DNA of 64,000 nt. It comes from Acidobacteriota bacterium. GTDB lineage: Bacteria > Acidobacteriota > Vicinamibacteria > Marinacidobacterales > Marinacidobacteraceae. Made by a program: the position numbers and the translations under genes. The stretch lies in the NCBI GenBank assembly GCA_022820545.1, contig JAJEFG010000039.1, positions 58,872-122,871 of the forward strand, written 5' to 3'. This document shows positions 28,391 through 48,755 of the stretch, piece by piece (position 1 is the stretch's first letter; every line of letters begins with the position of its first letter). The notes below the pieces were generated by a model. The model saw nothing but the letters and a program-made list of their open reading frames with translations, did no database searches and was not told where the DNA came from.

Positions 28391-29929
28391 TCAGCGGACA
28401 AGAAAAACGCCGGGGCGCGCGCCGGTGACGGCGCCGTCCGCGAACACGGTTTCGCCCCCGACCAGGACCCGGTGGATCCCGACCGAGAGTTCATGGGGCG
28501 CCTCGGGCGTCGCCCGGTCGGAAACCGTCTCCGGGTCGAACAGGACGAGGTCCGCGACCATTCCGGGAGCGATCCGGCCCCGGTCCCCGAAGCCCATGTG
28601 GTCGGCAGCAAGCGAAGTCATCCGCCGCACGGCCTCTTCGAGGCTGAGGATTCCCCGCTCGCGGACGAACTGCCGGAGCGCCCGCGGGAAGGAACCGAAA
28701 CCGCGGGGATGGGCGCCGAAGAGGGCCCCGTCGGTGGACAGGTTGGCGTGTTCCCAGGCGAAGAGGGCGGCGATGTCGTCCTCGGCCATGCTGGTCGCGA
28801 TCACCGTTTCGACGCGGGTTCCGGGTTCCAGATCCGGATCGGCGCGCATCGCCTCCGCCCGCTGGATCAGCTCGAGAAGGGTGACGGCGGGCTCCTCCCC
28901 GCGCTCCTCCGCGATGCTGGCGAGGGTGCGGCCGGCATAGGCGGGCTCCGGCGCATAGGTCGGAATCAGGATGCCCTCGGGGAGGGCCATCTGGGAGACC
29001 ACGAACCGCGACTCCTCCAGATCGGTGAAGTCCCGCTCCGGGAACATCACGGTGAGGGTGGACTGCCAGTAGGGATAGGGGTAGACGTCCAGCGTGATGT
29101 CCACTCCGGCGGCGCGGGCTTCCTCCAGCCGGCCGAGCAGGCGCGGCACCTCCCCCCAGAGGCTCTGGAGCGCCAGCTTGGCGTGGGTCAGTTGCACCGG
29201 CATTCCGGTCTCCGCGCCGATCCGGATGATCTCCTCGACCGCCTCCCAGAACCAGCGGTCCTCGCTTCGCAGGTGGCTGAGATAGCGGCCACCGGCGTCA
29301 GCGGCCACCTGCGCCAGCGCCACCACCTCCTCCGTCGCCGAGTAGATCCCGGGGTCGTACTCGAGACCGGTGCTCAGGCCGAGCGCCCCGGCGGCGAGAT
29401 CCGCTTCGAGGAGGCGCGCCATCGCGGCGATCTCTTCCGGAGTCGCCTCGCGGCGGAATTCCTCGCCCATCACCAGCTCCCGGAAGGTGTTGTGGCCCGC
29501 GTAGCTGGCTACGTTCACGGTGGCCGGGGAGGCCTCGAAACGGGCGCGGAACTCGGCCAGCGGATGGTGCGAGCCCCCGTCCTGCCCCACCACCAGGGTC
29601 GTGATCCCCTGGCTCACGGCAGCGGTGGCGTCCAGCCGCTCGAGGAGGTCGAAATCGGCGTGGCTGTGGGTGTCGATGAACCCCGGCGCCAGTACCAGGC
29701 CTCCCGCATCGATCACGGTGTCCCCGGATAACGGCGCGGCACCCGCGCCCACCTCCGCGATCCGCCCGTCCACGACGCGAACGGTTCCGGAAACGGCCGG
29801 GGCGCCGTCGCCGTCCACGATGCGGGCGTTCATGATGGCCAGCCCGGGAGGCCCGCTGGGGCCGCATCCGGCAAGGGCCAGCGCCAGCCCCGCCAGCGCA
29901 AGCGCGACGCCACGCTTTCGGCGGATCAT
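28391..29929 (-). CDS. N-acyl-D-amino-acid deacylase family amidohydrolase, lipoprotein
   Basis: VLAPGFIDTHSHADFDLL, TTLVVGQDGGS, GLSTGLEYDPGIYSATEEVVALA. Confidence 0.92.
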   Translation of the reverse strand: MIRRKRGVALALAGLALALAGCGPSGPPGLAIMNARIVDGDGAPAVSGTVRVVDGRIAEVGAGAAPLSGDTVIDAGGLVLAPGFIDTHSHADFDLLERLDATAAVSQGITTLVVGQDGGSHHPLAEFRARFEASPATVNVASYAGHNTFRELVMGEEFRREATPEEIAAMARLLEADLAAGALGLSTGLEYDPGIYSATEEVVALAQVAADAGGRYLSHLRSEDRWFWEAVEEIIRIGAETGMPVQLTHAKLALQSLWGEVPRLLGRLEEARAAGVDITLDVYPYPYWQSTLTVMFPERDFTDLEESRFVVSQMALPEGILIPTYAPEPAYAGRTLASIAEERGEEPAVTLLELIQRAEAMRADPDLEPGTRVETVIATSMAEDDIAALFAWEHANLSTDGALFGAHPRGFGSFPRALRQFVRERGILSLEEAVRRMTSLAADHMGFGDRGRIAPGMVADLVLFDPETVSDRATPEAPHELSVGIHRVLVGGETVFADGAVTGARPGVFLVR

Positions 29930-29967
29930 CTCGGTTCCGGCTCCGTCGGCGGAAGGTACCAGACCGA

Positions 29968-30175
29968 TCGGAGCGCCGGCCTCCGGCCGGCATCGCCGAC
30001 CGGAGGGAGGCGAAACGCGCTCCCGCGACGAGTTCCGACGGCGCGGACGCAAACAGGGAGACTTCGGGCCACCGCCCGCAACGAGCCGACTGCGGCTCGC
30101 ACGTTCTCCTGGAGCGGCGTCATCTGCGCAGGTTTCGCGCTCCCGCGCGATGCCGGCCGGAGGCCGGCGCTCCGA
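29968..30175. repeat. Inverted-repeat-bounded element 2 (same 29 bp termini as element 1)
   Basis: TCGGAGCGCCGGCCTCCGGCCGGCATCGC at 29968-29996 and exact reverse complement at 30147-30175. Confidence 0.9.
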
Positions 30176-30178
30176 GCC

Positions 30179-30508
30179 CTACCCGATCAGCGCCTCGAGG
30201 CGGGCCGCCAGGTTGGCCTTCGACTGGACTCCCACGATCTGGCCGACCACCTCGCCCTTGTGGAAGAAGAGCAGGGTCGGGATCGAGCGGACCCGGAACT
30301 TCTCGGCGATCCGGGGTTCGTCGTCGACGTTCACCTTGCCGATCACCGCCCGGCCGTCGAAGTCCTCGGCCAGTTCCGAAATCGCCGGCGCGATCATCCG
30401 GCAGGGGCCGCACCACTCGGCCCAGAAATCCACCAGGCTTGGCTGGTCGCCGCCCACCGTCTGGTCGAAATTGTCGCTTGTCAATTCCAGCGCCTTGCCA
30501 TCGGTCAT
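30179..30508 (-). CDS. trxA: Thioredoxin
   Basis: VDFWAEWCGPCRMIAP, VNVDDEPRIAEKFRVRSIPTLLFF. Confidence 0.96.
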   Translation of the reverse strand: MTDGKALELTSDNFDQTVGGDQPSLVDFWAEWCGPCRMIAPAISELAEDFDGRAVIGKVNVDDEPRIAEKFRVRSIPTLLFFHKGEVVGQIVGVQSKANLAARLEALIG

Positions 30509-30624
30509 ACTTGGCTTTACTCCGGGGAATGGGTCCGCCACTGGCGGTGTTCAGGGATCGGTTTCCATTCTAGCCGGTGGGGTTTCGCGCGCCGCCTTGG
30601 GCCATACTTAGCCGATCACGCGTC

Positions 30625-31551
30625 ATGTCGCATCACCATCATCACGACGCGCTAGCCCCTGCACACGGTGGGAAATTGCCCTCGCGGTGGGCGTTGGGCG
30701 CCGCCCTGATCTGCACGCTGACGATTGCGGTCGTGCAGTTCGTGGGCGGCATCCTGGCGAACAGCCTGGCCCTCCAGGGCGATGCCGGGCACATGTTGAG
30801 CGACGCGGCGGCGCTCTCCGTTTCGTTTCTCGCGGCCTGGTTGGCCACCCGTCCGATGACGGCCCGCCGGACGTTCGGATTCCACCGGGCCGAGGTGCTG
30901 GCGGCGCTGCTGAACTCGGTATTCCTGCTGGGGATCGCCGGCTGGGTCGGCATTCGCGCGATCGGCCGGCTGGGTCATCCGGTCGAGGTCGCCGCGATAC
31001 CGGTGCTGTTCATCGCGATCATCGGCCTGATCGTGAACCTCGTCGCCCTGAAGGTCCTGGGCCACCACCAGCACAGCAACCTGAACATCCGGGGCGCTTT
31101 CCTCCACGTTCTCGGCGACACGCTCGGTTCGGCCGGAGTCATCGTGTCAGCGATCGTCATCTATTTCACCGGCTGGAACACCATCGATTCCCTCGTTTCG
31201 ATCGGGATCGGCTGTCTGCTCGTGCTCTCGGGAGCGCGGCTGCTGCGCGACAGCATTTCGGTGCTGATGCTCGCCACCCCGGCCAACGTGGACGGCGAGG
31301 CGGTGCGTTCCGGGCTGCTTTCCCTGCCGGGCGTCCTCGGAATCCACGATCTCCACATCTGGACGGTGAACAGCGGTTTCGTCTCGCTCAGTTGCCACGC
31401 GGACATCGAGGCCAACACCCCGACGGACGTCATTCTGAAGAGCGCTACCCAACTGCTGCGCGAGCGGTTCGGCATCCGCCACGTCACGATCCAGCCGGAG
31501 GTCACCCGGGTCCACGGAGACGCCGACTCTTGCCAGATCCTCGCGACCTGA
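30625..31551 (+). CDS. CDF cation efflux (CzcD-like) transporter
   Basis: MSHHHHHD..., LQGDAGHMLSDAAALSVSF, LGDTLGSAGVIVSAIVIYFTGW. Confidence 0.93.
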   Translation: MSHHHHHDALAPAHGGKLPSRWALGAALICTLTIAVVQFVGGILANSLALQGDAGHMLSDAAALSVSFLAAWLATRPMTARRTFGFHRAEVLAALLNSVFLLGIAGWVGIRAIGRLGHPVEVAAIPVLFIAIIGLIVNLVALKVLGHHQHSNLNIRGAFLHVLGDTLGSAGVIVSAIVIYFTGWNTIDSLVSIGIGCLLVLSGARLLRDSISVLMLATPANVDGEAVRSGLLSLPGVLGIHDLHIWTVNSGFVSLSCHADIEANTPTDVILKSATQLLRERFGIRHVTIQPEVTRVHGDADSCQILAT

Positions 31552-34037
31552 CGAGGGGGGCGCCCTTCGTCGCCGCCCTGGCAGGTCTCCTGTGCGCAGC
31601 GTCCGGCGCGGGCGCCCAGATGAGCACCCTGCGCTACCCGGCGGTGGCCGGAGGACAGATCAGGGTCGAGAACTACCTGGTTCCCCGCGTCACGTCGTGG
31701 CCGGCGTATCCCGCCTGGTCTCCCGACGGGAGCGAGATCGCGTTCGCCCTCGACGGACGTCTCTGGGTAATGCCGGCGGCCGGCGGGGAAGCGCGCCAAC
31801 TGACCGGCGGCCCCGAGGACGCGGAGCCCGCCTACGACTTCGAACCGGACTGGTCCCCCGATGGCGGATCGGTGTTCTTCTCCCGCGACACCGACGGGAA
31901 TCTGGACATCTGGCGGGTGGAGCGCGGGGGAGGGACGCCCGAGCGCCTCACGAGCCATCCCGCGATGGACTTCCACCCGCGGGCCGCCGGCGGCGGGTCC
32001 GTCGTCTACTCCGCGGCGCAGTCCGGCAGTTTCGACATCCGGATGGTCGGCCCCGACGGAACGGACACGCTCGTCTGGGGCGGTGATTCCAACGAGATCC
32101 AGCCGGACCCCGGGCCGGATTTCGGGGCGGGACTCCCGGGAGGCTTCCTGGTGGCCGTGTCCAACCGGTCGGACCATCCCGGCACCGGGGGGATCTTCCG
32201 CATCGAGGGGCAGGGCGACTACCAGGAACTCCACGTCGAGGAGACGACCTTCCGGACCCGTCCCGCGGTGTCCCCCGACGGAAGCTTCATCGCCTTCGCA
32301 TCGGACATCCGGGGCAGCTACGACCTCTTCCTGCTGCCCGCGGACGGCGGCCTGCCCTTCCGGCTGACCCGCGACGAGTACTGGGACGAGAAGGACCCCG
32401 CGTGGTCCCCCGACGGGCAGGAGCTCGTGTTCACCACGAACCGGAACGGACATCCCGAACTCGAGGTGATCGGCGTGCACGGCGGCGGCTCCCGGCCGCT
32501 GCCGGTCACGGGGCTCGAGCGCGCCGGACCCGCCTGGGGCCGCCTGCGGGTCGCGCTGAGCGAGCCGGCGCGCGCCACCGTCATCGGGGCCGATGACCGG
32601 GCGCATGCGCCGCGCGGCGTCTTCCGCCGCATCGTCTCCTATACCGAGACCCACTACTTCCACGCCGCCGGGGAATTCACGGTGGAGTTGCCCCCGGGAC
32701 CGGCCACGGTCCGGCTGAAGCGGGGAGTCGAGTTCCGGCCCTGGGAGCGGGAGGTCACCATCCGGTCCGGCGAGGAGTCGCGCCTCGAAGCGGAACTCGA
32801 GCGCTTCAGCGATCTGGGCGCGAGCGGCTGGATGTCCGGTGACACCCACGTTCACGACCTCCACGCCGGCGATCTCCGGATCACTCCCGAGGACCTCGTG
32901 GCCCAGGCCGAGGCCGAGGCGGTCGAGGTGATCCACGCGCTCATTCACGTGGACGGCTCGCGGACCATGGGCGACCCGGCGCGCTTCGTCCCCGGCCGCC
33001 ACCCGGCCTCCACCGAGACCGTGTTTCTCCGCTACGGCCAGGAGTACCGGATGCCGTTCGGACACCGGACCTTCCTGAACCCCGAGCGTCTCTTCTATCC
33101 GCTTGCGACCGGAGTCCGGGGTACGGCGAGAGAGGCGCCTTTCCCGCCTCTCTTCGAGTACATCCGGCGCCTGCGGGCCGAGCAGGGCGACCAGGTCGTC
33201 GTGGGGATGCCGCATCCCTACTTCGCCTATCTCGCGGAAGGGGTCCCGTTCGACGGCGCGTCGCCCTCCGAGATCCCGCTCGACGCCGCGCTCGGCGTCG
33301 CCGACTTCTTCGACATCAACTGCATCCCGAGTTCGGAGACCGGGTCGGCGGCGATCTACGCGCGCCTGCAGAACGCCGGATTCCGGCTCGCCGCCGCCGG
33401 CGGTTCGGACACCTTCTCCGACACCTCCCGCGATCCGCCGCTCGGCACCGGCCGGACCTACGTGCGGCTGCCGGAAGGGGCTGGGCCGGACGACTGGGCC
33501 CTCGCCCTCCGCGCCGGCCGGAGCTTCTCGACGAACGGGCCGCTGCTGGAACTGGACGTGGACGGTTTCGGGATGGGAGACGAGATCGGGCGCGAAGGCC
33601 CGGCGCGCCTGCCGGTCCGGGCGCGCGCCGTCTCCGCGGTGCCGATGGAACGGCTCGTGGTCCTCGTGAACGGCGAGGTGTGGCGGGAAGCAACCGGTGA
33701 CCCGGGCGCCGATCCCGTCGCCGGCTCGCCCTTCGGGCTCGAGATCTCCGGAGACCTCGAACTGGACGACAGCGCCTGGATCGCGGTGCGCGCCGAGGGG
33801 CCCCGATCGGTCTGGACCACCGACAGTTCGCTCTTCGCCCATTCCACCCCGGTGTACGTCGTGCTGGACGGCCGCGAGATCGTGGTCGAGGCCGACCGTC
33901 AGTACATGGAGGCCATGATCGCGGACTTCGGGGCCGCCATGGCTCGCCGCGACGACTGGCTGAACGACGCGCAACTCGAAACGGTGCTGTACGGCGTCGA
34001 CGAGGCGCTTCGCTCGCTCCGCCAGCGACCACGCTAG
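31530..34037 (+). CDS. TolB/WD40-like propeller fused to CehA/McbA-type (PHP) metallohydrolase
   Basis: PAWSPDGSEIAFALDG, PDWSPDGGSVFFSRDTDG repeats; GDTHVHDLHAGDLRITPEDL; TTG start proposed. Confidence 0.8.
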   Translation: MPDPRDLTRGAPFVAALAGLLCAASGAGAQMSTLRYPAVAGGQIRVENYLVPRVTSWPAYPAWSPDGSEIAFALDGRLWVMPAAGGEARQLTGGPEDAEPAYDFEPDWSPDGGSVFFSRDTDGNLDIWRVERGGGTPERLTSHPAMDFHPRAAGGGSVVYSAAQSGSFDIRMVGPDGTDTLVWGGDSNEIQPDPGPDFGAGLPGGFLVAVSNRSDHPGTGGIFRIEGQGDYQELHVEETTFRTRPAVSPDGSFIAFASDIRGSYDLFLLPADGGLPFRLTRDEYWDEKDPAWSPDGQELVFTTNRNGHPELEVIGVHGGGSRPLPVTGLERAGPAWGRLRVALSEPARATVIGADDRAHAPRGVFRRIVSYTETHYFHAAGEFTVELPPGPATVRLKRGVEFRPWEREVTIRSGEESRLEAELERFSDLGASGWMSGDTHVHDLHAGDLRITPEDLVAQAEAEAVEVIHALIHVDGSRTMGDPARFVPGRHPASTETVFLRYGQEYRMPFGHRTFLNPERLFYPLATGVRGTAREAPFPPLFEYIRRLRAEQGDQVVVGMPHPYFAYLAEGVPFDGASPSEIPLDAALGVADFFDINCIPSSETGSAAIYARLQNAGFRLAAAGGSDTFSDTSRDPPLGTGRTYVRLPEGAGPDDWALALRAGRSFSTNGPLLELDVDGFGMGDEIGREGPARLPVRARAVSAVPMERLVVLVNGEVWREATGDPGADPVAGSPFGLEISGDLELDDSAWIAVRAEGPRSVWTTDSSLFAHSTPVYVVLDGREIVVEADRQYMEAMIADFGAAMARRDDWLNDAQLETVLYGVDEALRSLRQRPR

Positions 34038-34054
34038 CGGCATCGCGGGGCACC

Positions 34055-35446
34055 GTGTCCCTTCTGGTCGCCGACGTAGCCGTCGTCGGCGGCGGCCCTG
34101 CCGGATCGCTGGCGGCCCGCCAACTCGCCGCCTTCGATTTCGACGTGGTGCTGGTGCACCAGCCCCGGAGGCAGCGGCAGCACCTCGGCGAGAGCCTGTC
34201 GGCCTCGGCGCCGCGCCTGCTGGCCTCCTACGGGCTGGAGTTGCCGCCATCCGTCTACGAGCCGCGGCCATCCGATCACTTCGTCCGCTGGGGCGGGCGT
34301 GAAGACCGGATCGCCGCCCAGCCGGAAGGAGGGGACGGAGAGGGTCAGCGGCTCATCCGCCGCGACCGCCTCGACGACTGGGCGCTCGCCGGCGCCCGGA
34401 GCGCTGGAGTGCGAGTTGTCGAAGGGTCGGCGACAACTGCCGCGGATGGATTGGTGGTCCGGAGGCAGGACCAGGACGAACTGCGCGTCGCCGCCCGGGC
34501 GCTCGTGGACGCTTCGGGCCGGAGCGGGGTCCTGACCCGGCGGGACCGCGACCGGCCCGGCTTCCGGACCACGGCGCTGACCGCGCACTTCGCTCCCGGC
34601 GAACGGGAGGGAACGCTGATCGAGTCCTTTCCGGACGGCTGGGTCTGGAGCGCGCCCGTGGTCGGCGGCCGCCGCGACGTGACGGTGATGCTCGATGCGG
34701 CAGATGCCGGCAGGGCGGAGGAACGCTTCCGGGAAGCGGTCCGCGAGGTGGATCTCGGTGGGTTCGTCACCGGCGATCTCCTGACGCCGGTGCGCGCGGC
34801 GGATGTGACGCCGTATCGGCTGCGGTCCGCGGCAACTGCCGAGGGCTCCCCGCTGGTCGCCGTCGGCGACGCGGCGAGCGCGCTCGATCCCCTCTCCGGA
34901 CTCGGGACCATGAAGGCCATGGATTCCGGGCTCACCGCCGCGATCGTGTTGCGGACCGCGCTCGGTCGGCCGCAGAATGCCGAACTCGCCCTCGCGTTCC
35001 ACGCCGCCAAGGAACGGGGGCTCGCGCTGGAGGCGGAAGAACGGCTCGGCGGCTTCCACGCCGAGGAAACGCGCTTCGCCCAGCGAGGGTTCTGGCGGCG
35101 CCGCGCCCGGAAGTCTTCACCGCCCGCGCCGCCCGTGCGGCTCCCGGCCGACGGCCGCCTCCGGGCGGCCGCGGGCGCCCGGGTCGAGACGCGGGGAGTC
35201 CTGCAGGGCGACTGGATCGTTCCCGCGGAAGTCGTGGTCCGGCCCGACCGTTTCCGCCCCGCGCACAAGGTCGCCGGAATCGCGCTCGCCGAGCTGTTTC
35301 GGGCCGTGAGCGCGTGGGGAGGGATCCGCCGGACGCTCCAGGAGTTCCCGGCACCGGAACCGGCCGTGCGGACCGCGCTCGCCTGGCTGGTCGGGGAGCG
35401 TTTTCTGATCCCGGGCGCTCCCGGCGCCCCCGGCGGCGCGGACTGA
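34055..35446 (+). CDS. qhpG: FAD-dependent oxidoreductase of the halogenase-like/QhpG-type group
   Basis: VAVVGGGPAGSLAARQLA, HLGESLSASAPRLL, VGDAASALDPLSGLGTMKAMDSG; assignment as qhpG inferred from the nearby qhp genes. Confidence 0.55.
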   Translation: MSLLVADVAVVGGGPAGSLAARQLAAFDFDVVLVHQPRRQRQHLGESLSASAPRLLASYGLELPPSVYEPRPSDHFVRWGGREDRIAAQPEGGDGEGQRLIRRDRLDDWALAGARSAGVRVVEGSATTAADGLVVRRQDQDELRVAARALVDASGRSGVLTRRDRDRPGFRTTALTAHFAPGEREGTLIESFPDGWVWSAPVVGGRRDVTVMLDAADAGRAEERFREAVREVDLGGFVTGDLLTPVRAADVTPYRLRSAATAEGSPLVAVGDAASALDPLSGLGTMKAMDSGLTAAIVLRTALGRPQNAELALAFHAAKERGLALEAEERLGGFHAEETRFAQRGFWRRRARKSSPPAPPVRLPADGRLRAAAGARVETRGVLQGDWIVPAEVVVRPDRFRPAHKVAGIALAELFRAVSAWGGIRRTLQEFPAPEPAVRTALAWLVGERFLIPGAPGAPGGAD

Positions 35447-35712
35447 GCGCCTCGAGGTCACCGCGATCGGGAAACCGATCGGCCGGCCGAGGGTGTCTTT
35501 CCCGGCCCCCCTGCGCCCGCGAGCCTGACCACAGAGGCGGACCGCGCCGGCGAGCCGGGCTCCCGTCGCCCGGCAGAACCTGCGGGCGGATACGAGGGCG
35601 CAGATCGGTACCCTACGCGCCGTGATGCAGGGTGGGCTCGGCGGCATGAGTACCGCAAAATCCGTCCGATACCCCCGCCTACGGAGCCATCACTGATCGC
35701 CGGTCCACCCTG

Positions 35713-45945
<10,233 letters not shown>

Positions 45946-45985
45946 GATCCGGGGGCGCCCCGGCCGGCCGGCAATCGGAGCGCGG

Positions 45986-46924
45986 TCAGTACAGACACTG
46001 AAGGCTCACGAAATCCCGGACGGCCGCGGCGCACGCCCCGGGATTCTCCAGCGGCAGAAAGTGCGTGGCTTCCGGGACGAAGTCGTAGTCCACGGTGAGG
46101 ACGTGGGTCAGGTCGAAGGTCGGCAGGTAGGAATACGGCAGCGTCGGATCGGCGCCCACCACCTTGGTCGGACAGCTCAGCGCCTCGAAGTTCACCAGCA
46201 CCGCAAACACCCTGGCGTAGTCGATGATCTGGGCCTCGTATTCCTTGGGGCAACGAAGCTCCAGGCCTTCCCCGTCGGCCGACTCGCGCAGGGTGGTCCG
46301 GGCCATGAGTTCGCGGGCCCCGGGAACCATCCGCGTGAAGGCCGGCGAGATGCCGAGTACCTCGGCGTAATCCTCCACCGTCCTGAAGCGGTCGGCCCTG
46401 GATCGCGTCATGGCCGTGGTACGTTCCGCCGCGAGGTCGAATTCCAACTGGCTGCGGCCGGGCTTGCACACCGGCGGATCGAAGAGGACGCGCGCTTCGT
46501 AGGCGCCGTCGGTCGCGGACGACAACAACGTCGTCAGCGCAGAAACCGAGTGGAAGACACCCACCTTGGGCTTGGCGCCGAATCGGTCGTCGATCGCCTC
46601 GAGCATCCGGTCGTGGTCCCGGACAAAGGTAGGGAGGCTGTGCGCCTCGCGCGGCCCGACGGCGTTCCAGCCATGGTTCCGGAGGTCGTAAACGACCAGG
46701 TCGAAGTCATCGGCGAGCAGCGACCAGAAGGGGTAGTAGAGGTCGACCGCCAGGCCGTTTCCGTGACTCAGGACCAGCCGCGGTCCGTCCCGATTGCCGT
46801 GGCGGCGGAGGGTGATCGAAGTGTCTGCGTCCACGGCCACGTCGCAGGTGGCGGTGGGCCTCGGGAGTTCCCAGACGGTCTCAGGAGTCTTGGTCAAATC
46901 CGTGACTCTCAGAGATGGTCGCAA
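45986..46924 (-). CDS. Alpha/beta hydrolase
   Basis: LVLSHGNGLAVDLYYPFW, DLRNHGWN, FHSVSAL nucleophile region, PEATHFLPLENP. Confidence 0.85.
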   Translation of the reverse strand: MRPSLRVTDLTKTPETVWELPRPTATCDVAVDADTSITLRRHGNRDGPRLVLSHGNGLAVDLYYPFWSLLADDFDLVVYDLRNHGWNAVGPREAHSLPTFVRDHDRMLEAIDDRFGAKPKVGVFHSVSALTTLLSSATDGAYEARVLFDPPVCKPGRSQLEFDLAAERTTAMTRSRADRFRTVEDYAEVLGISPAFTRMVPGARELMARTTLRESADGEGLELRCPKEYEAQIIDYARVFAVLVNFEALSCPTKVVGADPTLPYSYLPTFDLTHVLTVDYDFVPEATHFLPLENPGACAAAVRDFVSLQCLY

Positions 46925-46959
46925 TCAGGATCCCGGGCGCCGGAGGCATCGTGCCGACT

Positions 46960-48744
46960 CTACCCCGCCGGCGCCGGTTTCAACCCCGAAGCGGCGCCGG
47001 ACCGCGGCGCCTCGATCTGGATCGTCACGATGTCGGTGTCGTGGTACTGCTGGTGGCGCACCGAGGACGCGAGATGCCGGAGAATCCGGAGAGAGACCTC
47101 GCGTTCGGCCGAGACCTCATCCACATGGTCGCTGAGGAGCGCCACGCGGTCCTCGACGTTTTCCGACCCGGCCGCGGCGACGAACTCCAGGGCCAGACCA
47201 GCGCCCTGGCGGCGCGCCGTCACCACGAGCCCGCGCCGCACCGTCCGGTCCAGGGCCCGGTCCGGGGGCAGGAGGGTCAGCAGGGTCTCCTCGCAGACGG
47301 CGTCGAGGCGATGGATCATCGCCTTCCCGAACCCGTTGTCGGTCGCGAACCCGGTGAGGAAATCGCGAATCCGGGGCGCGGCGGCGAGTTCCAGGTCGGT
47401 CCGCAGCCGGCTCGCCCGGGGCTCGGTCACCAGGGTGAAACCGGTCAGGACGACGGCCAGGATGCCGCCGGAGGTCATGCCGTTGGTCAGCAGGCCGCCG
47501 GCGAAGTCGCGGACGAGTTCCGGGAAGATGAGGTCGTACTCGAACCCGAGTCCGGTCCAGAAGGAAAGGCCGACGATCAGCCCCTTGCGCTGATCGAACC
47601 CGTCGTTCAGGAGGAGCTTGAGACCGACGGCGAACAGGATCGCCAACAGCACCGCGATGTAGGCGGCGAGCACCGGACCGGGCACGGACACGATCAGCGC
47701 CAGAGCCTTGGGAGCGAAAGCGAAGGCGGCGAGCCAGATCCCGAGAGTGATTCCCACGACGCGGGACGCCACCCCGGTCAACTCGGCGAGCGACGCGCCC
47801 GTCTGGAGCGAGGACAGCGGCATGCCGCCGGCGAGACCGGCGAGCAGACTTCCGAGCCCCCCGGTCGCCACGGCATTCTGCACCGAGCGGAAGTCCACGG
47901 CGCGGCGGCGCCGCCACGAAACGTTCTGGATCGCGAGGTTGCCGCTGATGGTCTGCATCGAGGTCACCAGGGTGACGAACGCAAACGCCGGCAGCAGGCC
48001 CCAGAACGCCGGGCCGAACTCCAGATCCAGCCCCGGCCAGCGGGGTGACGAGAGGGCGATCCAGGCCACTTCGGCCACCCCGGTCCCGTCGTAGAGACCG
48101 AAGGCCGCCGCCACCAGCGACCCGGCGATCACCCCGACGATGGGCGCCCAGAGGCGCCACGCTCCCGTTGCCTTGAGCGCGATCGCGCTGATGACGAGCA
48201 CGGTCGCAAGCGCCGCGGCGGGCGCTCCCGCCGCCGGGGAACCCTCCGGCACGTCGTCCAGCATCGAAAATACGACGGGCATCACGTTGACGACGAGCAG
48301 AAAGACGACCGTCGCCGACACCGTCGGGGTGAGAACCCGGCGCAGCCACGAAAGCCGTGCGGAGAACAGGAGCTGGAGGGCCGCGGCGCTGACGACCAGC
48401 GCCGCAAGGAGCGGAGGCCCACCGGAACGGAGCGCGTCGGTAGTGACCGCAATCGCCGCGGCCGAAATCGCAGGCGCGATGATGAATCCTGCTCCGACCC
48501 GCCCGAAGCGGACTGCCTGGAGCGCCGCCGTCAACCCGCAGAACAGGACGGAGACGGAGACCGCCCAGGACACCAGGCCGTCGTCGGCGCCGGCAGCCCG
48601 GAAGGCGATGGTCGGAATCAGGATCGCCACGAAGAGCGGGGTAATGGCGACCTGAAGCCCCAGCCCGAGCGCGACCGGAACGGGTGGCCGTTCCTCGGGT
48701 TCGAAGCGGATGCGCCGGCCTTCAGGGCTCGCGGCGGCCCCCAT
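46960..48744 (-). CDS. NCS2/SLC23-like nucleobase permease with C-terminal HATPase (RsbW-like) region
   Basis: N-terminal ~430 aa multi-TM with MQTISGNLAIQNVSWRR; C-term DNGFGKAMIHRLDAVCEETLLTLL ... REVSLRILRHLASSVRHQQYHDTDIVTIQIE. Confidence 0.75.
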   Translation of the reverse strand: MGAAASPEGRRIRFEPEERPPVPVALGLGLQVAITPLFVAILIPTIAFRAAGADDGLVSWAVSVSVLFCGLTAALQAVRFGRVGAGFIIAPAISAAAIAVTTDALRSGGPPLLAALVVSAAALQLLFSARLSWLRRVLTPTVSATVVFLLVVNVMPVVFSMLDDVPEGSPAAGAPAAALATVLVISAIALKATGAWRLWAPIVGVIAGSLVAAAFGLYDGTGVAEVAWIALSSPRWPGLDLEFGPAFWGLLPAFAFVTLVTSMQTISGNLAIQNVSWRRRRAVDFRSVQNAVATGGLGSLLAGLAGGMPLSSLQTGASLAELTGVASRVVGITLGIWLAAFAFAPKALALIVSVPGPVLAAYIAVLLAILFAVGLKLLLNDGFDQRKGLIVGLSFWTGLGFEYDLIFPELVRDFAGGLLTNGMTSGGILAVVLTGFTLVTEPRASRLRTDLELAAAPRIRDFLTGFATDNGFGKAMIHRLDAVCEETLLTLLPPDRALDRTVRRGLVVTARRQGAGLALEFVAAAGSENVEDRVALLSDHVDEVSAEREVSLRILRHLASSVRHQQYHDTDIVTIQIEAPRSGAASGLKPAPAG

Positions 48745-48755
48745 GAACGAACCTC

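Noticed and set aside
30625-30660. MSHHHHHD start resembling an engineered His-tag
   Set aside because: His-rich N-termini are normal in CDF metal transporters; surrounding sequence is native.
31161-34271. 1036 aa minus-strand ORF
   Set aside because: Antisense of the propeller/CehA-like gene; no recognisable domains.
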